Shown piece after piece: positions 48,194-55,850 of a stretch of 64,000 nucleotides of DNA; within the stretch, counting starts at the first letter, position 1; every line of letters begins with the position of its first letter. Where the stretch lies: assembly GCA_001899585.1 (NCBI GenBank), contig MKWE01000014.1, forward strand, positions 62,001 through 126,000, read 5' to 3'. Under the pieces are notes generated by a model, which was given only the letters and a program-made list of their open reading frames with translations, searched no databases and was not told the DNA's origin. The position numbers and the translations under genes are program-made. The DNA comes from Rhodospirillales bacterium 70-18. Its GTDB lineage: Bacteria; Pseudomonadota; Alphaproteobacteria; Acetobacterales; Acetobacteraceae.

Positions 48194-49981
48194 TCAGGCG
48201 GTGTGCCACTCTCGCAGGTTCGCCGTGTCGCTGTCCCAGCCGCTCAGCGTCACGTTCAGATTCTTCGCGGCGGCCGACACGCTCATGCGGAACAACTCGG
48301 GGATCACCACGTTATTTTTGATCACCAGGTCGTTGAGCTTGATCAGCAGCGCGACGCGCTTCACCGGGTCCATCTCGTTCTCCGAGGCGTTCCAGGTGTC
48401 GTCGTATTCCTTGTTCTGCCAGCGGGTGATGTTACGCCCCTGCCATTTATTGGACTTCTGCGACACCTCCTCGGACAGGAAGGAGCGCATCCACTGGGCC
48501 GGGTCGGGGCGGCCTGGCCCGGTCGTATACATCTGCAGGTCGGCATAGAAATGCGGATAGGTATCCGGGTTGGCCACATCGGACGAGAAATACACCGACG
48601 CCACCACCGACTTGATCTCGATCCCGATGCCGGCCTTCTCGCAGGACTGCTTGACAATCGCCTGGTTCTTCTGGCGCGGCTGGTTGATCGAGGTCTGGAA
48701 CAGGTATTTCAGCTTTACGTCCCCCTTGGCACGGATGCCGTCCGGGCCGGGCTTCCAGCCTGCCTTGTCGAGAAGGTCGATCGCCTTCTTGATGTTGAAC
48801 TCGTACGACGTGTTCTTCGACACCATCCGCGGCGGGCCGTTCACGTAATTCGAGGTCGCCTTGGCGGTGCGGCCATAGATGTAGTCCTGCACCGCCTTGC
48901 GGTCGATCAACAGCGCCAGCGCCTCGCGCACCGCCGGGTCGCTGAGCGACGGATGCTTGGTCTTGATGCTGGAGCGCTCGCCGTCCACTTCCTTGTTCGG
49001 GTCGGTGTTGTTGAGCTGGATATGCTCGATATTGGCGCCGGGGGTCAGGTTGACCTTGCCCTTGCCAGAAGCTTCCAGCTTCTTGAGGATCTCATCCTCG
49101 ACCTGCAGGTTCCAGGCATAGTGGTATTCGCCGGTCTGCAGCACCGCCCGCGCGGCCGATACCGCATCGCCGCCGCCCTTCATCTCCACGGCGTCGAAGA
49201 AAGGCTGGTTGGCGACGTGGTAGTCCGCATTGATCTCGCCGGTCACCAGGTCGCCCGGGTTGAACGACTTGAACTTGAACGGCCCTGTGCCCACCGGTTT
49301 CAGGTTGGTCGGAGCGTCGCGCGACTTGCTGCCGCTGTACTCCCCGAACAGGTGCTTGGGAATGATCATGCCGTTGAAGCCGACGAAGGCATCCGCCCAG
49401 AACGGTGTCGGCTTGGCGAAGATCACCTTGATGGTATGGTCGTCGATCTTCTCGACCTTGACGTTGATATAGCTGCCGGAGGTGACCGCGGCGGTCGCGG
49501 GATCCTTGCAGTATTCCCAGTTGAACACGAGATCGTCGGCCGTGAGCGGCTGGCCGTCGTGGAACTTCACTCCCTGCTTGATCTTCCAGGTCACCGAGGT
49601 GCCATCGGCCGCCAGGCCGCCGTTCTCAACGGACGGGATCTCGGCGGCCAGCACCGGCACTAGGTTTCCCTCCTGGTTCCAATTCGCCAGTGGCTCGTAG
49701 AAAACACGCGAGCCGTCCTGGTCCTTGGTGCCGGTGGCGAAATGCGGGTTGAGCAGCGTCGGCGCCTGCCACCACAGCAGCTTCAACGTGCCGCCGCCGC
49801 CACGCTTTGTGGCAGCGTACGCGCGCGGCGCGGCGGCGATCGACACCCCGCCGATCGCCAGGACCTGCGCCGCCATCGGCACGGTCAGCCCCGCCGCCAC
49901 CATGCGCTGTACGAAGCCGCGCCGCGACAAGCCCCCTCGCCTCACCCGGTCGATCATACCCTGAAGGTCACGTGCATCCAT
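48194..49981 (-). CDS. dppA: peptide ABC transporter substrate-binding protein DppA-like
   Basis: 595 residues, SBP family 5. A Tat-type signal starts GGLSRRGFVQRMVAAGL at about residue 16, so export folded is likely; mature part begins after APRAYAA. Family blocks are LLWWQAPTLLNPHFATGT, WKIKQGVKFHDGQPLTADD and DPAVREALALLIDRKAV. First gene of the dpp unit (dppA-B-C-D-F), 84 bases upstream of dppB. Confidence 0.92.
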   Translation of the reverse strand: MDARDLQGMIDRVRRGGLSRRGFVQRMVAAGLTVPMAAQVLAIGGVSIAAAPRAYAATKRGGGGTLKLLWWQAPTLLNPHFATGTKDQDGSRVFYEPLANWNQEGNLVPVLAAEIPSVENGGLAADGTSVTWKIKQGVKFHDGQPLTADDLVFNWEYCKDPATAAVTSGSYINVKVEKIDDHTIKVIFAKPTPFWADAFVGFNGMIIPKHLFGEYSGSKSRDAPTNLKPVGTGPFKFKSFNPGDLVTGEINADYHVANQPFFDAVEMKGGGDAVSAARAVLQTGEYHYAWNLQVEDEILKKLEASGKGKVNLTPGANIEHIQLNNTDPNKEVDGERSSIKTKHPSLSDPAVREALALLIDRKAVQDYIYGRTAKATSNYVNGPPRMVSKNTSYEFNIKKAIDLLDKAGWKPGPDGIRAKGDVKLKYLFQTSINQPRQKNQAIVKQSCEKAGIGIEIKSVVASVYFSSDVANPDTYPHFYADLQMYTTGPGRPDPAQWMRSFLSEEVSQKSNKWQGRNITRWQNKEYDDTWNASENEMDPVKRVALLIKLNDLVIKNNVVIPELFRMSVSAAAKNLNVTLSGWDSDTANLREWHTA

Positions 49982-50289
49982 TTTTTAGCCCCCTGCGGCA
50001 GTATTAGGCGCGTCCTGGTTCATTCGGATCGCTGCCTGAAGTCCTTGACTGGATGCAACGCGAACACATCCCCGCGTTGCCGTCAATGCTCATGTGCGTA
50101 CAGAACAACGCCTTTGCAACGGTCGCGCGCCGGTTCGTTAATGGTTTGGTCGCGATGGCGCGGCCGGGCGCAAGGGTCGACGGCGGCGCTGGACACTTCG
50201 CGCCCGCGCGGCGACACTCTACCGGCGGCACGCAGCCATTGCCGTCAATTTCCCGAATCGGGCGCTGTCAAGAAGCTGAGGAGACTGGG
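49982..50289. other. 308-base gap between dppA and a small membrane gene
   Basis: This stretch should hold the promoter of the dpp unit. I see no hairpin with a T-run, no tRNA and no ORF with a convincing ribosome-binding site; the long + frame through it is only open because of base composition. Confidence 0.4.
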
Positions 50290-50448
50290 ATGGATTTCAT
50301 CGAGAGCTGGTTCGGCGTCTCGCCGGATGGTGGCGATGGCTCGCTGGAGATCATGTGGCTCGCCGCCATCGTGGTGGTCGTGGCAGCCATCACCTTCCGC
50401 CGCCGCATCGGCGCCTGGCTGTCGTCACGCTCGTCCGATCAGCGCTGA
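50290..50448 (+). CDS. 52-residue single-span membrane protein
   Basis: The ATG at 50290 follows GAGGAG at normal spacing. The protein has an acidic N-terminus (MDFIESWFGVSPDGGDGSLE), one hydrophobic helix (IMWLAAIVVVVAAITF) and a short basic tail ending SSDQR. It is the last host gene before the prophage boundary. I do not recognise a family. Confidence 0.6.
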   Translation: MDFIESWFGVSPDGGDGSLEIMWLAAIVVVVAAITFRRRIGAWLSSRSSDQR

Positions 50449-50538
50449 GCCGGACAGCCGCGCCAATCCGGACGGCCGGATGCAGGCTCAGCGGGGTTCG
50501 ATTCCCCGCCGGCAGCCCGGAGGCCATTGAAAGGAAAC

Positions 50539-50585
50539 GCGCCCTGGTGGACTCGAACCACCGACCGACAGCTTAGAAGGCTGTC
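50539..50585 (-). tRNA. 3' half of tRNA-Arg(UCU), candidate prophage attL
   Basis: On the minus strand: anticodon stem ACAGC/GCTGT with loop CTTCTAA (anticodon UCU), variable loop, perfect T arm (GGTGG-TTCGAGT-CCACC) and the acceptor 3' strand AGGGCGC. No D arm or 5' acceptor strand lies upstream, and the next bases are AT-rich. A lone tRNA 3' half at a composition change is the classic trace of tyrosine-recombinase integration; the complete gene should sit at the far end of the element. No CCA follows. Confidence 0.7.
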
Positions 50586-50651
50586 AGTTTTTTAACATAA
50601 CTAATTGATTTATCTTACTTCATGGAAATTTTTATCCCGCCTTTGTCCCGC

Positions 50652-50728
50652 TGGCGACCCCGGAGGGACTCGAACCCCCAACCAACGGAGTAGAAATCCG
50701 TTGCTCTATCCAGTTGAGCTACGGGGCC
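50652..50728 (-). tRNA. tRNA-Arg(UCU)
   Basis: A complete 77-base cloverleaf on the minus strand: acceptor GGCCCCG/CGGGGTC with one G-U pair, D arm GCTC..GAGC, anticodon stem ACGGA/TCCGT with loop TTTCTAC (anticodon UCU at positions 34-36), T arm GGGGG-TTCGAGT-CCCTC and an encoded CCA. It lies only 66 bases from the tRNA-Arg half and differs from it, so it is not the same gene. It may be a host gene trapped at the boundary or phage-borne. Confidence 0.93.
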
Positions 50729-50823
50729 TGCGGTCGATATATGCCATGGCTACGTGGTTAGCGAAAAGCGGGAGACAGTCTGGCCTTGCCTCGATTGACC
50801 GGCAGAGTCGCAAAAATGAAAGA

Positions 50824-50839
50824 GGCGACCGAAGTCGCC
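50824..50839 (-). terminator. terminator after the DUF1640-like gene
   Basis: GGCGAC/GTCGCC around a TTCG tetraloop when read on the minus strand, followed by TCTTTCATTTTT. It ends the two-gene minus unit 51684-50867. Confidence 0.75.
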
Positions 50840-50866
50840 CCTTGGACTCGACACCATGAGTATGGG

Positions 50867-51208
50867 TCAAAGTTTGATGATGGTCGCCAGTGCGGCCACC
50901 CCGATGGCTACGATGCCGCCGAGGCGGACAGTAAGCCGGAGCGTTTGCCGGTCGATCGCAGACTCCGTGTCGCGGCGCGCCGCGGCGATTGAGGTGTCCA
51001 ACTCGCGACGTGTGGTATCGAGGTCGCCGCGCACGGCAGCGATCGAAGTGTCCAGCTCGCGCCGGACAACCTCCAGGTCATGCCTCGTCACCAACTCACC
51101 CATCACGAAGTCCCGTGCCGATTCGGCGTGAGCTTCCGCCTGCTTGGCATCCACGCCTGCATCCCGCAGGCGCTTAGCATACGCCAAACTGTCGAACGCG
51201 TAGACCAT
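50867..51208 (-). CDS. DUF1640-like coiled-coil protein with C-terminal anchor
   Basis: 113 residues. N-terminal block AFDSLAYAKRLRDAGVDAKQAEAHAESAR is typical of DUF1640 (CCDC90-like) proteins; the centre is a coiled coil with twofold repeated RRELDTSIAA segments, and the C-terminus is a membrane helix (VRLGGIVAIGVAALATII). Such genes are common in prophages and in host chromosomes; role unknown. A GGCAGG-type site precedes the ATG. Gap to the upstream gene is 2 bases. Confidence 0.75.
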   Translation of the reverse strand: MVYAFDSLAYAKRLRDAGVDAKQAEAHAESARDFVMGELVTRHDLEVVRRELDTSIAAVRGDLDTTRRELDTSIAAARRDTESAIDRQTLRLTVRLGGIVAIGVAALATIIKL

Positions 51209-51210
51209 TC

Positions 51211-51684
51211 TTAGCCTGCCTTCCCGGTCCTACCCTTGAGGGAAGCGGAGCGCTTCTTCTGAAGGTCGCCAATCACGCCATCCATCTCGCCGCCCGCGAT
51301 GCTTGCTTTCACGGCATCGTAGAACGCCTGAAGCTCCGCGGCGGTGCCAATGAGAAGCCCCGGCGCATCTCCGATCGGGATGGGGAGTTGCCCATAACGA
51401 ATGCCCGTCCAGTACCCCTCCCCTGTCTTCGTGAACCAGGTCGAGACACCCTTCTTCCCGCCCTTGGTCTTCGGCAGCGCGTCGCCCTTCTCGAACGCAG
51501 AGAGGTAACCCTTCTGCTGGTCGAGCGCCTTCAGAATCGCGGTCTTCGCGATTGCAAGCGGATCACCGGTCCTGGTGCTGCCCTTGGAGGGCAGTTCACC
51601 CGACTTCTTGACCAGCTTCATGAATGAGAACGTCACGTGCGGAGCCTCCGTTGCAGAAGGCTTAGTGCTAGCAGGTTTTGCCAC
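51211..51684 (-). CDS. phage hypothetical protein, 157 residues
   Basis: I start at a GTG at 51684 because AAGGAG lies 9 bases before it; a TTG six codons upstream is also in frame. The N-terminus is Ser/Thr/Pro-rich, the middle has KGGKKGVSTWFTKTGEGYWTGIRYGQLPIPI, and the C-terminus is basic (DLQKKRSASLKGRTGKAG). Basic ends suggest nucleic-acid contact, but I recognise no family. Confidence 0.65.
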   Translation of the reverse strand: MAKPASTKPSATEAPHVTFSFMKLVKKSGELPSKGSTRTGDPLAIAKTAILKALDQQKGYLSAFEKGDALPKTKGGKKGVSTWFTKTGEGYWTGIRYGQLPIPIGDAPGLLIGTAAELQAFYDAVKASIAGGEMDGVIGDLQKKRSASLKGRTGKAG

Positions 51685-51775
51685 TTCGAGATACTCCTTC
51701 AAGGTTTCTCATACATCCTCCTAGAGGATACCACGGCAATGCGCAATTTAACTTATAAGCCGTTTGGCCTCACAC

Positions 51776-51916
51776 CTACTTCTTAAATTGATGATCAAAC
51801 GCCTGGTGAAGCTTCACCTGCTTGCCGCTCTCTGCTGCCATCTTCTCCGCTAAAGCACGGGCTTTTGACCGAACTGATCTCCGCACTCGCACGGATACAA
51901 ATGGGTCTTTTGTCAT
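51776..51916 (-). CDS. 46-residue ribbon-helix-helix-like protein
   Basis: Short ORF MTKDPFVSVRVRRSVRSKAR... with an N-terminal beta-strand pattern (PFVSVRVRRS), helix A (VRSKARALAEKMAAES) and helix B (VKLHQAFDHQF), as in CopG/Arc-type RHH regulators. It is read away from a candidate early promoter at 51974-52002, so it could be a regulator of the phage left arm. Too short for statistical gene calling; assignment is by pattern. Confidence 0.5.
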   Translation of the reverse strand: MTKDPFVSVRVRRSVRSKARALAEKMAAESGKQVKLHQAFDHQFKK

Positions 51917-52232
51917 GCGCTGATAGTAGCACACCTACTGTCGCAGTGCGGCGAGTTATCCACACCGTCACGTTTGCAGCACTGCTGCACCTAAGCTATG
52001 ATAAAGACAGAGGACAGGAGCGGAACAGCGACTTCTCGGCCGAGATTTCTCAGAGCCCTGAGCTTGGCGGGGAATATCGCCAGACCGCTCCGCAGCGTCC
52101 TTGTAAGTCCCAAGATGGTTCGTTGAGAGGGGGAGAAAACGCCGAGTAGCGAAGTGTTAACCAGTAGCGAAACCGCCTGAGTATCTCCCACTCCCAGCGA
52201 ACCATCGCATTATTAGCTAACCTAACACCCTC
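51917..52232. other. 316-base regulatory gap in the left arm
   Basis: Contains the candidate early promoter; a 42-codon ATG ORF starting at 51998 has no ribosome-binding site and lies on the promoter's -10, so I do not call it. Nothing else convincing is present. Confidence 0.4.
51974..52002 (+). promoter_or_regulatory. candidate sigma-70 early promoter
   Basis: TTGCAG (51974-51979), 17-base spacer, TATGAT (51997-52002). Good match with optimal spacing, oriented toward the rightward genes 52233-55642, with the RHH-like gene on the other side. Inference from consensus. Confidence 0.55.
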
Positions 52233-52385
52233 ATGGAATACAAAACCATCGACGGAGTGACCTACTACAGGCTCTCCAGCAGGAAGTCGCACACGTCGGT
52301 CGTCTGGCTCGTTGTTCTCTTTATCGCGTTCGGACTGATTGCCACCGTTGTAGGTTCGGCATTCGGATACGCAGCGCTCGGGTAA
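52233..52385 (+). CDS. 50-residue single-span membrane protein
   Basis: ORF MEYKTIDGVTYYRLSSRKSH followed by one strongly hydrophobic helix (VVWLVVLFIAFGLIATVVG). Polar first half and one span suggest an inner-membrane peptide. The ribosome-binding site is weak. First of the rightward genes; could be a superinfection-related peptide, but that is only a guess. Confidence 0.5.
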   Translation: MEYKTIDGVTYYRLSSRKSHTSVVWLVVLFIAFGLIATVVGSAFGYAALG

Positions 52386-52461
52386 TTTATCAAGGTTCAA
52401 TAACTCACGCCTCTCGTTCTGCCGGTGCTCGTGAGTGCCGGCGGAGCCAGGGGAAACTCAA

Positions 52462-52704
52462 ATGCAACAACCATCAGAGAAACTTCGATTAGTAGCACTC
52501 CTCCTTGCCATTCTGTTCGGAGGTTTCGGCGTCCACCGCTTCTATGTCGGCAAGGTCGGCACCGGCATCGTCCAGCTCCTGCTGACATGCTCTGTGGTCG
52601 GCATCCTCATCAATATGTGGTGGGTGCTGATCGACTGGATCATGATCGCCGCCGGCAGCTTTGAGGACAAGCAGGGCAACCCGCTCACGGTATGGACGCG
52701 GTAG
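52462..52704 (+). CDS. TM2-domain protein
   Basis: 80 residues from the ATG at 52462 with AGGGGAA upstream. TM2 signature: two membrane helices joined by a short loop, with ALLLAILFGGFGVHRFYVGK (first helix and GxHRFYxG motif) and LINMWWVLIDWIMI (second). TM2 proteins are common in bacteria and sometimes phages; function unclear. Confidence 0.8.
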   Translation: MQQPSEKLRLVALLLAILFGGFGVHRFYVGKVGTGIVQLLLTCSVVGILINMWWVLIDWIMIAAGSFEDKQGNPLTVWTR

Positions 52705-52916
52705 CCGTTGCTCGGAAGCTTGGCTGGCCCCTCACAGCACAGGACATTATCCAAGAGAGGGTAGAGTTCGAAGACCGCATCCTGCACCGGCACATCGCCG
52801 TCGAGTGCGATCCGGACGTGATGCGTAAGGAGTTGCCACCGCAGACATGGTCCCCGGCAGCAAGCCACGCCTTCGGAAACGGAATTATGAGGTTCGCTAT
52901 ATCCCTGCTGCCATAG
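52692..52916 (+). CDS. small phage ORF, 74 residues
   Basis: Overlaps the TM2 gene by 13 bases in a different frame. Sequence MDAVAVARKLGWPLTAQDII... has no recognisable domain. The next ORF begins 17 bases after its stop. Coding is likely from packing but not certain. Confidence 0.45.
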   Translation: MDAVAVARKLGWPLTAQDIIQERVEFEDRILHRHIAVECDPDVMRKELPPQTWSPAASHAFGNGIMRFAISLLP

Positions 52917-52933
52917 GCAGCGACAAGCAACAT

Positions 52934-53959
52934 ATGAAAAAAATCATTCGAGATGTCGACACAAAGAGAGGAATTCTCCAAGTAACCTGCTCCGATGAGC
53001 GCTGGTATCTAAAGGCCACCACTGATCCGACAACCGAACTACCCATCTACAAAGCGGTCCCATCTGCCACCTGGATCGCCGGACATTATCCAAAGGGGAT
53101 CGAGTTCTACAAATGGCTTGCAAACACCGGCTGGGACGAAAGCCAAGCCATCAAAGAGGCCGCGGGTGACAAGGGTTCCAAGGTCCACCTTGCCATCGAG
53201 ATGATCTTGAAGGGCGAGGAGTTCCGGATTGACACGCCGGTCTACGACAGGATGAAGAGCAGCGAAGCTGAGACCGCTTTCAGCGAGTTGAACTTTGAAG
53301 AGCTGTTATGCGTCAAATCATTCATCGACTGGCGGGCGGAGTTCGAACAGGACTACATCGTCGAGACCCTAGCAAACGAGACGACGGTCTTCTCTGATAT
53401 TCACGACTTTGCCGGCACGGTTGACTGGGTCGTCCGGCTTACTCCAAAGCCGGAGGGCAAGAACCCGCTCAAGCTGTCCGGTCCCACGCCGTTCGTCATC
53501 GACTTCAAAACCAGCAAATACATCTGGCGCGAGTATGAGCTACAGGTCAGTTCGTATCGCACCGCTTTGGAGAACGGCGAAAACCCGATCATGGAGCTAA
53601 ATGCCAACGGCACCGAGACGGGTAAGGTGGTCGATCTCTCGGGGCTGAAAACCGCCATCCTCCAAGTAGGGTACACCCGCAACAAGGCGGGGTGGAAGTT
53701 CACCGAGATAGAGGATGCCTTCCCTCTCTTCCTGGTCGCGAAGCAGATATGGCAGCGCGAGGCCGGTACCCAGGAAATCAAGCAGTACCAGTTCCCGATC
53801 GTGCTTTCTGCCGGAAACCCAAAGGTGACGGGCGAGGAGGTCTCGGTTGAAGAGGCCATGCCGGCGCCGTCTGAGGCGGTCGAACCCGAGGCGACGGCCG
53901 CGGAGGAACAGCCCGAATTACCAACTAAAAAGCGCAACAGAAAATATGCAAACGAGTAG
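52934..53959 (+). CDS. RecB-type PD-(D/E)XK nuclease
   Basis: 341 residues from the ATG at 52934 (MKKIIRDVDT); an ATG 87 bases upstream is also in frame. The catalytic pattern of RecB/Cas4-family nucleases is visible: H85 in GSKVHLAIE, D164 in GTVDWVV, D190-F-K192 in VIDFKTSK and Q204..Y208 in LQVSSYRT. The C-terminal 60 residues are acidic and Pro-rich. It is probably an exonuclease for phage recombination or end processing. No Fe-S cysteines are visible. Confidence 0.8.
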   Translation: MKKIIRDVDTKRGILQVTCSDERWYLKATTDPTTELPIYKAVPSATWIAGHYPKGIEFYKWLANTGWDESQAIKEAAGDKGSKVHLAIEMILKGEEFRIDTPVYDRMKSSEAETAFSELNFEELLCVKSFIDWRAEFEQDYIVETLANETTVFSDIHDFAGTVDWVVRLTPKPEGKNPLKLSGPTPFVIDFKTSKYIWREYELQVSSYRTALENGENPIMELNANGTETGKVVDLSGLKTAILQVGYTRNKAGWKFTEIEDAFPLFLVAKQIWQREAGTQEIKQYQFPIVLSAGNPKVTGEEVSVEEAMPAPSEAVEPEATAAEEQPELPTKKRNRKYANE

Positions 53960-53966
53960 GGAAATC

Positions 53967-54377
53967 ATGAACAAGGCAGGGCTTCTCCCCAAGCTCCGCC
54001 TCGGGATCAAGAATGGCGGGCGCGTCACGCCTACCGGTCCACACAAGGTCAAGATCGTGGAGGACAAGCTCGTCAAAAAACTCAACACCGAGGGCGTCGA
54101 GGAGTTCTTCGTCCGCTACGTGTTCGAGGAAAACGGCCAACGCATGCAGTACGACTGCCACATGAAGGCGAAGGTCGGCAACGATCCCCACTACCTGGTC
54201 CAGGCACTGGCCGAGGTCGAACCGGGCGAAGAACTCATTTTGGAGATGAAGAAGGCGGGCGTGAAATCCTACATCGAAGTCACGCGCGTTGCTCTTGGGC
54301 AGAAAGAGACTGTTGAGGCCGATGATGACGGCTCACCCGGCGAGATGACGTTCCAGGACGAGCCTAACCTAGAATAG
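53967..54377 (+). CDS. small beta-rich protein, candidate ssDNA-binding partner of the nuclease
   Basis: 136 residues. Starts MNKAGLLPKLRLGIKNGG; then strands TGPHKVKIVEDK and FFVRYVFEENGQRMQYDC in a pattern like an OB fold, and an acidic tail (ADDDGSPGEMTFQDEPNLE), the kind seen in SSB proteins. It follows the nuclease gene by 7 bases. SSB-like function is inference from fold pattern, tail and context. Confidence 0.5.
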   Translation: MNKAGLLPKLRLGIKNGGRVTPTGPHKVKIVEDKLVKKLNTEGVEEFFVRYVFEENGQRMQYDCHMKAKVGNDPHYLVQALAEVEPGEELILEMKKAGVKSYIEVTRVALGQKETVEADDDGSPGEMTFQDEPNLE

Positions 54378-54380
54378 CGC

Positions 54381-54611
54381 ATGGAGACGAAACCGAACCC
54401 AGGTTCCAAAGACGCAGTCAACCGCCTCAAGCAATATCGCCCAGCTTTCCTACGTGGCGCACTGCTATCGTCTGATGCCTTGGAGCCTCGCTTCTGCCGG
54501 AAATGCCCCACCCGGCTCCCACCGAATGTGAAGTACTATTGCTGCGGGGACCACCTGCTGATGGCGAAGCTTGACGGCTCCTACGGAAACGAGGAGGCCA
54601 CTCCCCTCTAA
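54381..54611 (+). CDS. small zinc-ribbon-like phage protein
   Basis: 76 residues. Cys pattern RFCRKCPTRLPPNVKYYCCGDH has a CxxC plus CC/H knuckle that could bind Zn. The first residues METKPNPGSKDAV resemble the ends of other phage hypotheticals. It lies 3 bases after the previous gene. Confidence 0.55.
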   Translation: METKPNPGSKDAVNRLKQYRPAFLRGALLSSDALEPRFCRKCPTRLPPNVKYYCCGDHLLMAKLDGSYGNEEATPL

Positions 54612-54615
54612 AGAT

Positions 54616-55107
54616 ATGGAATTCCTCGGACGCATCAAACCAGGCGGGGGCCTCGACTTCGGGGAGCGCAATAGCGTCATTTTCAAACGCTACCTTGTCG
54701 AGAACCCCGGCATTGTGCTGCGAATCACACCGGTGCTGCCGGAAAGTGCCAAGCAGCGTCGCTACCTGGAAGGCGCGGTCATTCCGCTGATCACCTACTA
54801 TCAGGATGGGATGGATCACCACAGTGCGGACGATCGGCAGAGAGTCCGGGAGTGGCTCAAGCAGGAGTTCAACAGCGAGACGGTGATTATCGGCGGGGAA
54901 GTGCGCCGGGTGCCCAAGTCCACCAAGGGCAGGGACGCGCTCCAGCCCTTCCTTGAGCGCGTCATGGACTGGCTCACAGAGAACTATCAGCCTCCAGCCG
55001 AGGCGTTGGACCCCAAAGGGTTCAAGGTTTGGCAAGACACGGTGTTTCCGAACGGCGGGCCTGACTCGTATATCGACTGGCTGCGTGAGACGCGCGCGCT
55101 GCGATAG
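54616..55107 (+). CDS. conserved-looking phage protein, 163 residues
   Basis: From the ATG at 54616. The block PESAKQRRYLEGAVIPLITYYQDG, followed by VREWLKQEFN and VPKSTKGRDALQPFLERVMDWLTENY, recalls proteins found near phage recombination genes, but no function is recorded for them that I can name. The region just after it (to 55261) has no clear gene. Confidence 0.6.
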   Translation: MEFLGRIKPGGGLDFGERNSVIFKRYLVENPGIVLRITPVLPESAKQRRYLEGAVIPLITYYQDGMDHHSADDRQRVREWLKQEFNSETVIIGGEVRRVPKSTKGRDALQPFLERVMDWLTENYQPPAEALDPKGFKVWQDTVFPNGGPDSYIDWLRETRALR

Positions 55108-55261
55108 CAAGGCGACCGCTTCGCGGCTGAGGCGCTGGTGCAGCTACCCAATCCGGCCGATGCGGGGTATTTCGTTGGACAAGAGTGTCAAAAGCTGGGA
55201 GGCGATTATGCCCTTCTCAGATCGTCATGACCGTGCAAGAATTTTGATAAAGGAGATACCG

Positions 55262-55642
55262 ATGGACAATGCGGAAAAGGCCCAACTGCTACTAAGCCTG
55301 GCAGCACTCATTGAGAGTGGCAACAGGGGTACTGTCATCGGCAGCAGCGTCAGTTTGGACATCTCCGGTCCTGTCCACGGCACAGTCATAGGCGAACAGG
55401 TGTCAGTGTCAGTAGGGCCTGGCTTCCAAGGAGGTACGGTGATTGGTAAAAGCGTATCAGTCTCAGTTGGCGGCCCAGAAGAAGTGTCTTTGATTGCAGA
55501 GTTACGCGAAGCTGCGCAACTAGCTACTGAAGGTAAAGCCCCTGAAAGTTGGGTCAGAGGGCTCCTTGCCAAGGCAGGCAACCTTGGTGGCGACATATTG
55601 AAGGCGGCAGCAGTTGCCGCAGCGACGAACTACTTCAAATAG
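55262..55642 (+). CDS. 126-residue protein with GTVIG beta repeats
   Basis: The ATG follows a strong AAGGAGAT site. Residues about 20-75 contain three copies of a G-T-V-I-G-x-x-V-S-V motif (GTVIGSSVSLDI, GTVIGEQVSVSV, GTVIGKSVSVSV), spaced as for a small parallel beta-helix. Residues 75-126 are helical (SLIAELREAAQLA, then GLLAKAGNLGGDILKAA). I do not recognise a family. It is the last gene before the cargo block. Confidence 0.7.
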   Translation: MDNAEKAQLLLSLAALIESGNRGTVIGSSVSLDISGPVHGTVIGEQVSVSVGPGFQGGTVIGKSVSVSVGGPEEVSLIAELREAAQLATEGKAPESWVRGLLAKAGNLGGDILKAAAVAAATNYFK

Positions 55643-55697
55643 TTATCAACACCCTGCAACCGTTACCCGAACAAGTGATGGGTGTATGATTGTGGTA

Positions 55698-55757
55698 TGT
55701 CCAAACTACGAACCACTCTGCGCGTAACTCCGTGTTATACTCAGTATGGTTTGGACA
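55698..55757. other. 9-bp inverted repeat with 42-base loop
   Basis: TGTCCAAAC (55698-55706) and GTTTGGACA (55749-55757) pair perfectly; a hairpin-terminator follows at 55767. This could be a small structured RNA, but only the stem supports that. Confidence 0.35.
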
Positions 55758-55766
55758 CCGTAGAAG

Positions 55767-55794
55767 CCCTCGCTGTAACAGGCGGGGGTTTTCT
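55767..55794 (+). terminator. intrinsic terminator after the left arm
   Basis: CCCTCGC/GCGGGGG stem (one G-T pair) followed by TTTTCT. It closes the rightward transcript 52233-55642. Confidence 0.7.
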
Positions 55795-55850
55795 GCGTTC
55801 GAAATCTCAGTAAAAGGCTTGGTAGATTGCCGTTTGAAAGTTTGCGGACT

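Noticed and set aside
50493-50512. T-arm-like sequence GGGGTTCGATTCCCC on the plus strand
   Set aside because: No D arm, anticodon arm or CCA around it; not a full tRNA and does not fit a permuted tmRNA.
50355-50576. ORF ending in LVDSNHRPTA
   Set aside because: Same type of tRNA-complement artefact, caused by the tRNA-Arg fragment at 50539-50585.
50605-50859. ORF with the peptide GGTRTPNQRSRNPLLYPVEL
   Set aside because: This is the well-known artefact of translating across the complement of a tRNA gene; the tRNA-Arg lies at 50652-50728.
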